Below, piece after piece: positions 43,126 through 52,723 of a stretch of 64,000 nt of DNA. Each line of letters starts with the position of its first letter. The first letter of the stretch is position 1. The stretch comes from Dorea sp. 5-2 (GTDB lineage Bacteria > Bacillota > Clostridia > Lachnospirales > Lachnospiraceae): contig NZ_KE159726.1 in assembly GCF_000403455.2 (NCBI RefSeq), positions 468,168 through 532,167 on the forward strand, read 5' to 3'. The translations under genes and the position numbers were made by a program. The notes beneath the pieces are model-generated. The model worked only from the letters and a program-made list of their open reading frames with translations, had not been told where the DNA came from and did not search any database.

Positions 43126-44265
43126 ATGACAGACCGGGATTATATGAGCCGGGCGATAGAACTTGCAAAGAGAGGGATCGGCTTAACAAATCCGAATCCT
43201 ATGGTGGGGGCGGTGATCGTGAAGGATGGGCGTATCATTGGCGAGGGATATCACAGACGCTGCGGGGAACTGCATGCGGAACGCAACGCGATCGCGTCGC
43301 TTACGGAATCGGCGCAGGGGGCGACGATCTATGTGACGCTGGAGCCTTGCTGCCATTATGGAAGGACTCCGCCTTGCACGGAAGCGATCCTTGCGCAGGG
43401 GATCACCCGCGCAGTCATAGGCTCAAGGGATCCGAACCCTAAGGTGGCAGGCAAAGGAGCGCGGATCTTGCGGGAGGCAGGAGTCAGTGTGGAAGAGGAT
43501 TTTATGAAGGAGGAATGTGACCGGCTGAATCCGGTATTCTTTCATTATATTACACATGGGACGCCTTACGTCATCATGAAATATGCAATGACGGCGGATG
43601 GAAAGATCGCGACCAGGACGGGCGCTTCCAAATGGATCACCGGAGAGGAAGCAAGGAGGGAAGTACAGAAGCTCCGGCACCGCTGTATGGGGATCATGGC
43701 AGGGATAGGAACGGTGCTTGCAGATGATCCGATGCTGAACGTCCGTATAGAAGGCGGAAAAAGTCCGGTGCGTATTATCTGCGACAGCAATCTTCGGATT
43801 CCGCCGGACAGCCAGATATGCCGGACGGCGAAGGAATATCTGACCATTGTGGCATGTGCGGCAGAGTGTCTGAAGGGAGACGGGCAGGATGACAGAAGCA
43901 AGAAACGCAGCCGGCTTGAGGAGCTTGGCATCCAGGTGATCCATGTTCCGGACGGCGACGGCAGTGTGGATGTAAGAAGGCTCATGGAGATACTTGGCGG
44001 GCAGGGGATCGACAGTATACTCCTGGAAGGCGGCGGCACACTCAATGACAGCGCTCTGCGCGCCGGGATCGTGCAGGAGGTCCGTGCATTCGTCGCTCCG
44101 AAGATATTCGGAGGCGCCGGGGCACAGACGCCCGTTGCCGGGATAGGAGTGCGGCTTCCGGATGAGGCAGTCCGGCTGGAGCTTTGTAAGGTGTCACAGA
44201 TCGGGGACGATCTATTGTTAGAATATAAGGTAGGGAAGGAGAGGGCATGTTTACAGGAATCGTAG
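43126..44265 (+). CDS. ribD: Riboflavin biosynthesis deaminase/reductase RibD
   Basis: Bifunctional enzyme: pyrimidine deaminase (N-terminal) and reductase (C-terminal) for riboflavin synthesis. The deaminase zinc site is HAERNAI with EPCCHYGRTPPC; the reductase domain begins VIMKYAMTADGKIATRTGAS. Length 379 is normal. ATG 43126 has a strong GAGGAGGGAG site; the open frame extending to 43078 runs through the second terminator hairpin and is not used. The end overlaps ribE by 19 bases. Confidence 0.96.
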   Translation: MTDRDYMSRAIELAKRGIGLTNPNPMVGAVIVKDGRIIGEGYHRRCGELHAERNAIASLTESAQGATIYVTLEPCCHYGRTPPCTEAILAQGITRAVIGSRDPNPKVAGKGARILREAGVSVEEDFMKEECDRLNPVFFHYITHGTPYVIMKYAMTADGKIATRTGASKWITGEEARREVQKLRHRCMGIMAGIGTVLADDPMLNVRIEGGKSPVRIICDSNLRIPPDSQICRTAKEYLTIVACAAECLKGDGQDDRSKKRSRLEELGIQVIHVPDGDGSVDVRRLMEILGGQGIDSILLEGGGTLNDSALRAGIVQEVRAFVAPKIFGGAGAQTPVAGIGVRLPDEAVRLELCKVSQIGDDLLLEYKVGKERACLQES

Positions 44266-44897
44266 AAGAGATGGGAAAGATCCGTCATGTAGCGTTAGCG
44301 GGAAGTTCCGGGCAGATAGCGGTTCAGGCGAGGAAGGTTCTGGAGGGTACGAAGATCGGAGACAGTATCGCGGTGAACGGGGTCTGCCTCACAGTTACCT
44401 CACTGCAGCCCGACGGATTCACCGCGGATATTATGGCAGAAACCTGCAGGCGGAGCAATCTTGGACAGGGAAGGCAAGGCGAGTTCGTAAACCTGGAACG
44501 GGCAATGGCGGCAGACGGCAGGTTCGGCGGACATATCGTGTCCGGACATATAGACGGAACCGGGGTCATATGTGCGAGTAAGAGAGAAGAGAATGCCGTA
44601 TGGATCACCATAGGAACAGAAGAGGATATTCTGAGGCTGATCGTTGAGAAAGGTTCTATTGCGATCGACGGCATCAGCCTGACGGTGGCAAAGGTGGACG
44701 CAGGACAGTTTCAGGTGTCGGTGATCCCGCATACCGGAGAAGAGACTACATTGCTTCACAAAGCAGTCGGAGCGCAGGTGAACCTGGAGAATGATGTGGT
44801 GGGAAAATACGTAGAAAAGCTTTTGGGGATCGCACATCCGGAAAAAACAGAGGAATCCGGACTCACGATGGAATTTCTGAGGGAATATGGAATTTAG
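44247..44897 (+). CDS. ribE: Riboflavin synthase alpha chain
   Basis: Dismutates two 6,7-dimethyl-8-ribityllumazine molecules to riboflavin. The two lumazine-binding repeats are seen: [12 protein letters not shown] with [11 protein letters not shown] and [10 protein letters not shown]; and [11 protein letters not shown]. 216 residues, normal. It overlaps ribD and precedes ribBA by 23 bases. Confidence 0.96.
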   Translation: MFTGIVEEMGKIRHVALAGSSGQIAVQARKVLEGTKIGDSIAVNGVCLTVTSLQPDGFTADIMAETCRRSNLGQGRQGEFVNLERAMAADGRFGGHIVSGHIDGTGVICASKREENAVWITIGTEEDILRLIVEKGSIAIDGISLTVAKVDAGQFQVSVIPHTGEETTLLHKAVGAQVNLENDVVGKYVEKLLGIAHPEKTEESGLTMEFLREYGI

Positions 44898-44920
44898 TAT
44901 ATAACAAAGGAGAAGAAGAG

Positions 44921-46138
44921 ATGGAGCAAAGATATCAATACGATTCGATCGAGGAGGCGCTGTCAGAGTTAAGAGCCGGTAAGATCATCCTGGTTACGGA
45001 CGACCCGGACAGGGAGAATGAGGGAGATATGGTCTGCGCGGCTCAGTTTGCGACACAGGAGAATATTAATTTTATGGCGAGCTGCGCGAAAGGGCTGATC
45101 TGTACACCGATGAGCGCAGATGTGGCGGCGGCTTTAGGATTGCCGCCGATGGTGGCAGAGAACACGGATAATCACAATACGGCGTTCACGGTGTCTGTGG
45201 ATCATGTGGATACCACGACAGGGATATCTGCGGCAGAGCGTTCTTATACGATGATGAAATGTGTGGACGAAGGAACGAAACCGCAGGATCTTCGAAGACC
45301 CGGGCATGTATTTCCGCTGATCGCAAAGCGGGGAGGGGTACTGGTACGCAATGGGCATACGGAGGCGACGGTTGACCTGATGCGGCTGGCAGGGCTTAAA
45401 GAATGCGGCGTATGTTGTGAGATCATGGAAGAAGACGGAACCATGATGCGCACGGACAATCTATGGAAGCTGGCAAAAGAGCATCAGCTTAAGTTTATTA
45501 CGATCAAGGAACTGCAGGACTACTGCCGGGTACATGAGAAGCATGTGGTGAAAGAGGCGTCAGCCGAGATGCCGACGCAGTATGGACAGTTCCGTATTCA
45601 TGGGTATGTCAATGATATCACGGGAGAGCATCATGTGGCATTGGTAAAGGGAGAGATCGGAGACGGAAGAGATGTGCTCTGCCGGGTACATTCAGAGTGT
45701 CTGACCGGCGATACCTTCGGTTCCATGCGCTGTGACTGCGGGAAGCAGCTTACGGAAGCCATGCGCCAGATTGAAGAAGAGGGGCGGGGGATCGTTCTGT
45801 ATATGCGCCAGGAAGGACGCGGCATCGGGCTGATCAATAAGCTTAAGGCATATGAGCTTCAGGAGCAGGGGCTGGATACGGTGGAGGCAAATATCCGGCT
45901 GGGTTTTGCGCCGGATCTCAGAGAGTACTGGGTAGGAGCGCAGATTTTGTCAGATCTCGGGGTGAAGTCGCTGAGGCTTCTGACCAACAATCCGGAGAAG
46001 GTATATGGATTAAGTGATTTTGGGCTGGAGATCAAAGAACGTGTTCCGATCGAGATCGCGCCGCAGAAATACGATATCGTATATATGAAGACAAAGCAGG
46101 AGAAGATGGGACATATTTTCAATGAGATCGCTTTGTAA
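44921..46138 (+). CDS. ribBA: Bifunctional DHBP synthase / GTP cyclohydrolase II
   Basis: The N-terminal half makes 3,4-dihydroxy-2-butanone 4-phosphate ([28 protein letters not shown] [16 protein letters not shown]); the C-terminal half is GTP cyclohydrolase II with [19 protein letters not shown], its three zinc-binding Cys and [16 protein letters not shown]. These supply both precursors of the pathway. 405 residues, normal. Confidence 0.96.
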   Translation: MEQRYQYDSIEEALSELRAGKIILVTDDPDRENEGDMVCAAQFATQENINFMASCAKGLICTPMSADVAAALGLPPMVAENTDNHNTAFTVSVDHVDTTTGISAAERSYTMMKCVDEGTKPQDLRRPGHVFPLIAKRGGVLVRNGHTEATVDLMRLAGLKECGVCCEIMEEDGTMMRTDNLWKLAKEHQLKFITIKELQDYCRVHEKHVVKEASAEMPTQYGQFRIHGYVNDITGEHHVALVKGEIGDGRDVLCRVHSECLTGDTFGSMRCDCGKQLTEAMRQIEEEGRGIVLYMRQEGRGIGLINKLKAYELQEQGLDTVEANIRLGFAPDLREYWVGAQILSDLGVKSLRLLTNNPEKVYGLSDFGLEIKERVPIEIAPQKYDIVYMKTKQEKMGHIFNEIAL

Positions 46139-46183
46139 TACACTAGGTAAGGGTAGATCATAAAATCAGAGGAGGTAATTGAG

Positions 46184-46657
46184 ATGAGACAGATTCAGGT
46201 TTTGGAAGGAAATGTAGTAGCGCCGGAGGGAATGAAGGTTGGCATTGTAGCATCCAGGTTCAATGAGATCATTGTGAATAAGCTGTTGGGCGGCGCGGTG
46301 GACGGATTGGTGCGTCATGGTGTAGAGGATAGTAATATCACGGCAGCATGGGTTCCGGGAGCATTCGAGATCCCGGTTACGGCACAGAAGATGGCACAGT
46401 CAGGCAAATATGACGCGGTTATTTGTGTGGGCGCGGTGATCAGGGGGGATACTACTCATTATGATTATGTGTGCAACGAGGTGTCAAAGGGCGTGGCACA
46501 TGTGGGGCTTGCCGCAGGCATACCGGTGTTATTCGGAGTGATCACAACAGAAAATATCGAACAGGCAATAGCACGTGCAGGAAGCAAAGCAGGCAACAAG
46601 GGATATGATTGTGCGTTGTCGGCGATCGAGATGGTTAATCTGATGAAGCAGATCTAG
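46184..46657 (+). CDS. ribH: 6,7-dimethyl-8-ribityllumazine synthase
   Basis: Lumazine synthase, joins the two precursors; forms an icosahedral shell in many bacteria. Motifs: [50 protein letters not shown] and [11 protein letters not shown]. 157 residues, normal. Last gene of the rib operon. Confidence 0.96.
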   Translation: MRQIQVLEGNVVAPEGMKVGIVASRFNEIIVNKLLGGAVDGLVRHGVEDSNITAAWVPGAFEIPVTAQKMAQSGKYDAVICVGAVIRGDTTHYDYVCNEVSKGVAHVGLAAGIPVLFGVITTENIEQAIARAGSKAGNKGYDCALSAIEMVNLMKQI

Positions 46658-46667
46658 CTAATGGTTC

Positions 46668-46696
46668 TTGCATTTCTCCTTTAAAACTCCTATAAT
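46668..46696 (+). promoter_or_regulatory. pcrA promoter
   Basis: TTGCAT, 17-base spacer, TATAAT, about 41 bases before the TTG start of pcrA. Confidence 0.7.
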
Positions 46697-46736
46697 GATA
46701 ATATAGTTTTAAATCGGAGGAAAGGAAACGAGAAGA

Positions 46737-48971
46737 TTGAGTATATATGATACATTAAACGGACAACAAAAAGAGGCGGTGCTTCATACAGAAGGACCGC
46801 TTTTAATACTGGCTGGAGCGGGCTCCGGCAAGACGAGGGTGCTGACGCACCGGATCGCCTATCTGATCGACGAGATGGGTGTAAATCCATGGAATATCCT
46901 TGCGATCACATTTACCAATAAGGCGGCGAAGGAGATGCGTGAACGTGTAGATAACCTGGTGGGATTCGGTTCGGAGAGTGTCTGGGTAAGCACTTTCCAC
47001 TCAAGCTGTGCCAGGATCCTGCGAAGACATATTCCGCTGCTGGGATATGATTCGAATTTTACGATTTACGACACGGACGACCAGAAGTCTTTGATGAAAG
47101 ATGTATGCAAGCTGCTGCAGATTGATACTAAGATGTATAAAGAACGAACCCTGCTTGGCGCCATAGCCCATGCAAAGGAAGAGTTGGTGGGGCCGCAGGA
47201 ATTCCGTCTGCGGGCGGAAGGAGATTTTGTGCGGCAGAAGATAGCGGAAGTATATGAGGAATATGAGAAACAGTTGAGAGCGAATAATGCACTGGATTTT
47301 GACGACCTTCTTGTGAAGACCGTGCAGCTGTTCCAGACACAGGCAGATGTACTGGAGAATTATCAGGAACGCTTCCGTTACATTATGGTGGACGAGTATC
47401 AGGATACGAATACGGTGCAGTTCGAGCTTGTACGCCTGTTGTCTTCCAGATACCGGAACCTCTGTGTAGTTGGCGATGATGATCAGTCCATCTATAAATT
47501 CCGGGGAGCGAATATCAAGAATATCCTGAATTTCGAAGAGTTCTTTGAGGACGCGAAGGTGATCAAGCTGGAACAGAATTACCGTTCGACCGGTAATATA
47601 TTGAATGCGGCGAATGCCGTGATCCGGAATAATTACGGCAGAAAGGAGAAGACTCTCTGGACGGCGAACGGGGATGGAGAGAAGCTTGAACTCAGGCAGC
47701 TAGATTCGGCTTATGATGAAGCAGAATATATTATAGACGATATCAGGAACCGGGTGGACAAAGGAGAAGGTACATATGATCATCATGCGATCCTCTACAG
47801 GACCAATGCACAGTCACGTCTGTTCGAAGAGAAATTCGTGACTGCGAATATTCCCTACCGGATCGTCGGCGGCATTAACTTCTATGCAAGACGTGAGATC
47901 AAAGATGTACTCAGCTATCTGAAGACGGTGGATAATGGGAAAGATGACCTGGCGGTTCGAAGGATCGTCAATGTGCCGAAGAGGGGGATCGGCCTGACAA
48001 GTATAAATCGCGTTCAGGAGTATGCGCTGCAGAAGGAGATCGGATTCTACGAGGCGCTCCAGGCAGTCGATCTGATCCCTGGTATCGGCAGAGGCGCGTC
48101 CAAGCTTGAGTCTTTTGTGGCGTTGATCGAGCATTTTAAGGCTGATGCCCGGGAGATGAGCGTATCAGATTTGATGCAGGAGATCCTGGATGAGACCGGA
48201 TATGTGGAGAGCCTGAAATCAGAAGGCGATGAAGAGGCAGAGGCTAGGATCGAGAATATTGATGAATTGATGAGTAAGATCGTAGCGTATGAAGAATCTT
48301 GCGAAGAGATGAATGAGCCGGCGACGCTTGGAGGATTCCTGGAAGAGGTTGCACTGGTGGCGGACATAGACAGCCTGGATGAGAGCAATGATCATGTGGT
48401 GCTGATGACTCTTCACAGTGCAAAGGGCCTGGAGTTTCCGCATGTATATCTGGCAGGTATGGAAGATGGGATCTTTCCAAGCTACATGACGATCATTTCG
48501 GAAGATGCGGAGGACTTAGAAGAAGAGAGGCGGCTTTGCTACGTGGGGATCACGAGAGCAGAGAAGGAACTTACCCTTACCTGCGCCAGACGGCGGATGG
48601 TCCGCGGCGAGACGCAATTTAACCGAATGTCAAGATTTTTAAAAGAGATACCGGTGGAGTTGGTTTCGACGGGAAATGTATTCGAGAAAGAGAAGAAAGA
48701 AGATATCCCGAAGAAAAATGCTTATATGCAGGCAAAACAGGTATTCCAGACGAAGGTCTATGCGGCGCAGAAGCCGGTGAAGCAATTTGGGACGCCGGCA
48801 GGCGGGAAGCTGTCATACGAAGTGGGCGACAGAGTAAGCCATATGAAGTTCGGGGAAGGAACGGTCACGGCGATCGTGGAAGGAGGCAGGGATTACGAGG
48901 TCACGGTGGACTTTGACAGCGCAGGGACAAAGAAGATGTTTGCGGCGTTCGCGAAGCTTAAAAAAGTTTAG
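46737..48971 (+). CDS. pcrA: UvrD/PcrA-family DNA helicase
   Basis: Superfamily 1A 3'-5' helicase of 744 residues for repair and removal of recombination intermediates. Motifs: LAGAGSGKTRVLTHR (I), MVDEYQDTNTVQ (II), GDDDQSIYKFRGA (III), LEQNYRSTGNIL (IV), LMTLHSAKGLEFPHVYLAG (V) and RRLCYVGITRAEKELTL (VI). The C-terminus has the Tudor-like domain YEVGDRVSHMKFGEGTV. The start is TTG, since no ATG is in frame near the motif start. Confidence 0.95.
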   Translation: MSIYDTLNGQQKEAVLHTEGPLLILAGAGSGKTRVLTHRIAYLIDEMGVNPWNILAITFTNKAAKEMRERVDNLVGFGSESVWVSTFHSSCARILRRHIPLLGYDSNFTIYDTDDQKSLMKDVCKLLQIDTKMYKERTLLGAIAHAKEELVGPQEFRLRAEGDFVRQKIAEVYEEYEKQLRANNALDFDDLLVKTVQLFQTQADVLENYQERFRYIMVDEYQDTNTVQFELVRLLSSRYRNLCVVGDDDQSIYKFRGANIKNILNFEEFFEDAKVIKLEQNYRSTGNILNAANAVIRNNYGRKEKTLWTANGDGEKLELRQLDSAYDEAEYIIDDIRNRVDKGEGTYDHHAILYRTNAQSRLFEEKFVTANIPYRIVGGINFYARREIKDVLSYLKTVDNGKDDLAVRRIVNVPKRGIGLTSINRVQEYALQKEIGFYEALQAVDLIPGIGRGASKLESFVALIEHFKADAREMSVSDLMQEILDETGYVESLKSEGDEEAEARIENIDELMSKIVAYEESCEEMNEPATLGGFLEEVALVADIDSLDESNDHVVLMTLHSAKGLEFPHVYLAGMEDGIFPSYMTIISEDAEDLEEERRLCYVGITRAEKELTLTCARRRMVRGETQFNRMSRFLKEIPVELVSTGNVFEKEKKEDIPKKNAYMQAKQVFQTKVYAAQKPVKQFGTPAGGKLSYEVGDRVSHMKFGEGTVTAIVEGGRDYEVTVDFDSAGTKKMFAAFAKLKKV

Positions 48972-49109
48972 TGTGAGTACAATTATTTTACACATTTTTT
49001 CATAAAGATGTAGTAATCTTAAATTGTTAGTGTTATAATAAATCCAAGATTTGAATTTGTCAGGACGTAGAATACGGCTTGAAAAAGCAGAGGAAAGGAT
49101 GTAGAAAGA

Positions 49110-49352
49110 ATGAATAAAGTAGAGGAAATTATTGCAGCAACAAGATTAAGTGAATTGATGAATAAGAAGGAAGAAGATAAGAACTGCAAGACTGTTCTCT
49201 GGGCGCTTGCCATTATCGGGGCAGTTGCGGCAGTTGCAGCGATCGCTTATGCGGTATATTGTTTCTTTACACCAGATTATCTAGAAGACTTTGAGGAAGA
49301 TTTCGAGGATGACTTTGATGATGATTTCTTCAATGAGGATGATCAGGTATAG
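49110..49352 (+). CDS. Small membrane protein with acidic Asp/Phe tail
   Basis: 80 residues: a charged N-terminal cytoplasmic part (MNKVEEIIAATRLSELMNKK), one membrane helix (about 29-52), and a C-terminal tail of Asp, Glu and Phe in repeated DF steps (DFEEDFEDDFDDDFF). The tail's repeats suggest a docking or metal-binding strip, but this is only inference. No known family comes to mind. It is followed by a non-coding, hairpin-rich stretch. Confidence 0.75.
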   Translation: MNKVEEIIAATRLSELMNKKEEDKNCKTVLWALAIIGAVAAVAAIAYAVYCFFTPDYLEDFEEDFEDDFDDDFFNEDDQV

Positions 49353-49726
49353 TAAAAGGGATTGATGAACATGCGGTAGAGGAAGCAGGTTAGACGCCTA
49401 GTACCGCATTGCGTGACGAACGGTGAATTCTGTACTGGCTGTGCATGATTCACCGTTAATTCTGCAATGTGGAGTAGTCAGTGCGGCAGATATGGATCTT
49501 CTTGTTTTATGTACGGTGTGCAGGAGATTCGTATCTGCCGCATTGGAGTAACATTTTCGGAAGAAAGTCCTGTTCAAAAGATAAGGAGTTTTGTATGGGG
49601 GATCCGGAATGTTACGAAGGTGTCTTGCCTGCTTTTGTGTATGATAAGGGTTGTATCAAGCAAATTCTTTACCGCTGACCGCGCAGTGCTGCATGAAAAT
49701 AAATATGAAAATAAAGGAGGAATATG
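49353..49726 (+). other. Hairpin-rich non-coding stretch before the NYN gene
   Basis: About 370 bases with no credible gene (open frames present are short and lack ribosome sites). Three perfect stems follow in order: 49371-49378 with 49402-49409 (ATGCGGTA); 49419-49428 with 49448-49457 (AACGGTGAAT); 49482-49492 with 49532-49542 (TGCGGCAGATA). The first and third share related sequence, TGCGGYAGA and its mate ending CGCATTG. The remainder to 49720 is unstructured by eye. It may be a leader of the NYN gene or a separate small RNA. Confidence 0.5.
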
Positions 49727-50656
49727 ATGGAGGAACAATGTTATGCATTACTGATCGACGCAGATAATGTGTCTGCGAAGTATATTAAGCCCATACTCAC
49801 TGAGCTGTCAAAGTATGGGGTTATCACATATAAGAGGATATATGGAGATTGGACAAGTACGCACAATTCCAGTTGGAAGGATGAGCTCTTGACGAATTCC
49901 ATTATGCCGGTACAGCAATTCAGCTATACACAGGGGAAGAATGCTACGGATTCGGCGATGATCATTGATGCGATGGATATCTTGTATACGAATGATGTGG
50001 ATGGCTTCTGTATCGTATCCAGCGACAGTGATTTCACACGGCTGGTGACCCGGATCAGGGAAAGTGCGAAGATGGTTATCGGGATGGGAGAGAATAAGAC
50101 GCCGGAACCATTCCGTAAGGCTTGTGATAAGTTTACTATCCTGGAAAATCTTCTGAATGAGCAGGAACCGGGGAATGCGAAGGCAGAAGAGTCCCACGAC
50201 AAGCTGAGCAAAGAGCAGATCGAAGACGCGATCATTAAGATGGTCATCGAGAATCAGGACAATAACCGGCCCACAGGCCTTGGGGAAGTGGGAAGCCGCC
50301 TGGTCAGCCTGTATCCGGACTTTGATGTTCGAAGCTATGGCTATAACATGTTATCAAAGTTCCTGGAAGAGTTCTCAAGAATCCAGTTGGTGAAGAACGG
50401 GAATCTTGTGGCTGTTGCGCTGAAAGAAGATTGGGGAATGAAAGAGGATATTGACCGGTATGTACTCTGGCTGGTAAAAAAGGCTGGTAAGAATGGCGTG
50501 GAACTCAGTACACTTGGAAATAAAGTCTATGAGAAATATGAGGATTTTAAGATCAGCGACTATGGATATTCACAGTTTAATCAGTATGTGAAGAGCATCG
50601 AACATATAGAGCTCGAGCAGGACGGGACGATACTGAAAGCGAAGTATCAGAAATAA
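49727..50656 (+). CDS. NYN-domain nuclease-like protein with OST-HTH/LOTUS domain
   Basis: A 309-residue protein. The N-terminal NYN (PIN-like) domain (1-140) has the acidic residues of metal-dependent RNases: LLIDADNVSAKYIKPIL, KNATDSAMIIDAMDILYT and IVSSDSDFTRLVTRIRE. The C-terminal half has two OST-HTH/LOTUS-like RNA-binding repeats (TGLGEVGSRLVSLYPDF and VELSTLGNKVYEKYEDFKIS). Such LabA-like proteins are thought to act on RNA. ATG 49727 has optimal spacing to AGGAGG; 49724 is next to it. The substrate is unknown. Confidence 0.88.
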   Translation: MEEQCYALLIDADNVSAKYIKPILTELSKYGVITYKRIYGDWTSTHNSSWKDELLTNSIMPVQQFSYTQGKNATDSAMIIDAMDILYTNDVDGFCIVSSDSDFTRLVTRIRESAKMVIGMGENKTPEPFRKACDKFTILENLLNEQEPGNAKAEESHDKLSKEQIEDAIIKMVIENQDNNRPTGLGEVGSRLVSLYPDFDVRSYGYNMLSKFLEEFSRIQLVKNGNLVAVALKEDWGMKEDIDRYVLWLVKKAGKNGVELSTLGNKVYEKYEDFKISDYGYSQFNQYVKSIEHIELEQDGTILKAKYQK

Positions 50657-50717
50657 CGATGATCTTCAGGAAAGTTTGCAGAAAATACAGGGAGACAAGG
50701 AAAGGGGAACAGACGAT

Positions 50718-52442
50718 ATGAAAAAGGGAGAAGTTTATGAAGGAGTAATCGAGGCAGTTGATTTTCCGAATAAAGCGAAGGTATTTCTGCCGGATGAGAA
50801 CAGATATGTGATCGTGAAAAATGGAATTCCGGGACAAAGGGTGCGTATTTCTGTCAATAAGATCCGCAGAGGGAATGCAGAAGGACGTATCCTGGAAGTA
50901 TTGGATGCTTCACCGCTTGAAATAGCTTCTCCGTGTCCGCATTTTGGGCAGTGCGGGGGCTGTACTTATCAGAATCTTCCTTATGAAGAGCAGATTAAGA
51001 TGAAGAATGCGCAGATCAAGGCGATGATGGATGGAGCGGTAGATGGCGCGTACATCTGGGAGGGGATCAAGCCCAGTCCGGTGCAGGCTGGATATCGAAA
51101 TAAGATGGAATTCTCTTTTGGAGATGAGTATAAGGATGGACCGTTGGCTTTGGGAATGCATAAGCGAGGGAGTTTTTATGATATCGTGAACGTTGGGGAA
51201 TGCCAGATCGTAGATGAAGATTACAGGCAGATCCTGTCGTGTACTCTGGATTATGCGAAAGAGACGGGACTTCCATATTATCATCGGATGAGGCATACCG
51301 GATTCTTCCGACATCTTTTGGTGAGAAAAGCCGCGAAGACAGGGGAGATCTTGATCGATCTTGTGACGACGGGAGAGCGCGGGGGCAGTAGGAAAGATGA
51401 AATTGCGGGAAGTGGTGGCAAGATAGAAAGAAATTGTGAATACGACGGTGAATACAGAGCAAATGATGGATTTCATGAAAAAGAATGGGTGGAGAGACTG
51501 CTTTCATTGAAGCTTGTCGGAAAGATCGCGGGAATTCTGCATACACAGAATGACAGTGTGGCAGATGTTGTGAAGGATGAGGGAACGAAGATCCTGTATG
51601 GGCAGGATTATTTTTATGAAGAATTACTGGGGCTTCGCTTTAAGATCACGCCGTTTTCTTTTTTCCAGACTAATTCACTGGGAGCGGAGGTACTGTATGA
51701 GACAGCCAGGGAGTATATTGGGGAGACGAAGGATAAGGTGATCTTTGATCTGTACAGTGGGACTGGGACGATCGCACAGATATTGGCGCCGGTTGCAAAG
51801 AAGGTGGTTGGCGTCGAGATCGTTGAGGAGGCTGTGGAGGCGGCGAAGGAGAATGCAGAGCTAAACGGGCTGACGAATTGCTCGTTCTGGGCGGGGGATG
51901 TGCTGAAGGTGATTGACGAGCTTCACGAGATGCCGGATTTGATCGTGCTTGACCCGCCGAGGGATGGGGTGCATCCGAAGGCGCTTCAGAAGATTACGGA
52001 TTTTGGGGTGGAGAGGATCGTATATATTGCCTGTAAACCGACGAGCCTGGTGCGGGATCTGGAGATGCTGCAGGGGAGAGGGTATCGGGTGGAGAAGGTT
52101 GGGGGGATTGATATGTTTCCGGGGACTTATCATGTGGAGACGGTATGTTTATTGTCCAAACTTCATGCAGACCAACATATCGAGGTGGAGCTTCAGATGG
52201 ACGAGCTTGATTTAACGGCTGCGGAGAGTAAAGCCACCTATGAGGAAATCAAGGATTATGTGTTGAAGCATACGGGATTGAAAGTCAGCAGTTTGTATAT
52301 CGCACAGGTAAAAGAGAAATGTGGGGTTATTGAGAGAGTGAATTATAATCTGCCAAAATCGGACAATGTCAGACAGCCGAAATGTCCGCCAGAGAAAGAA
52401 GCGGCTATAAGGGAAGCGTTGGAGCATTTTCGGATGATTTAA
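50718..52442 (+). CDS. rlmD: 23S rRNA (uracil-C5)-methyltransferase, RlmD family
   Basis: RNA m5U methyltransferase of 574 residues. It has an N-terminal TRAM domain, a four-Cys iron-sulfur site (CPHFGQCGGCTYQ plus a later Cys in NVGECQIV), the SAM motif FDLYSGTGTIAQIL, LDPPRDGVHPKAL and the catalytic Cys in YIACKPTSLVRDLEML. ATG 50718 has AAAGGGG ahead. The extra part after residue 505 is unusual in the shorter family members. Immediately after its stop the base composition changes, so its 3' end may be an integration site. Confidence 0.92.
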   Translation: MKKGEVYEGVIEAVDFPNKAKVFLPDENRYVIVKNGIPGQRVRISVNKIRRGNAEGRILEVLDASPLEIASPCPHFGQCGGCTYQNLPYEEQIKMKNAQIKAMMDGAVDGAYIWEGIKPSPVQAGYRNKMEFSFGDEYKDGPLALGMHKRGSFYDIVNVGECQIVDEDYRQILSCTLDYAKETGLPYYHRMRHTGFFRHLLVRKAAKTGEILIDLVTTGERGGSRKDEIAGSGGKIERNCEYDGEYRANDGFHEKEWVERLLSLKLVGKIAGILHTQNDSVADVVKDEGTKILYGQDYFYEELLGLRFKITPFSFFQTNSLGAEVLYETAREYIGETKDKVIFDLYSGTGTIAQILAPVAKKVVGVEIVEEAVEAAKENAELNGLTNCSFWAGDVLKVIDELHEMPDLIVLDPPRDGVHPKALQKITDFGVERIVYIACKPTSLVRDLEMLQGRGYRVEKVGGIDMFPGTYHVETVCLLSKLHADQHIEVELQMDELDLTAAESKATYEEIKDYVLKHTGLKVSSLYIAQVKEKCGVIERVNYNLPKSDNVRQPKCPPEKEAAIREALEHFRMI

Positions 52443-52723
52443 CGTATCAATGGTAAGATGTTTTTTCATAGCTCTGTAGCTTGGAGTACTATCGCTAATT
52501 TCCTATGTAGTGAAGTTGGGATGGAAGATTAATATATTTATATGTTAATAGACTTTAGGAGCAAAGTCGTATAAAATATGCTTAAGATGGAGGATGAGAA
52601 TTTGGTTAGGAAAGACTACACAAATTCAATCAATTTGTGTATATGAAAATAAATTGTTAGATGCTATAGAAAATGATATTATTCCATATGCAAATATTTA
52701 TTGGATTATGGAGGAAAGTTATT
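52443..52723 (+). other. AT-rich boundary between rlmD and the accessory region
   Basis: About 280 bases. A short open frame at 52594-52758 (54 codons, MRIWLGKTTQIQSICVYENK at its start, with GGAGG in front) overlaps the nuclease start. It may be a remnant or a small upstream gene; support is weak. Otherwise only AT-rich sequence, with no recognisable attachment-site repeat by eye. Confidence 0.4.

Noticed and set aside
49467..49727. 86-codon frame before the NYN gene
   Set aside because: No ribosome site, odd composition, and it runs through two perfect hairpin arms.
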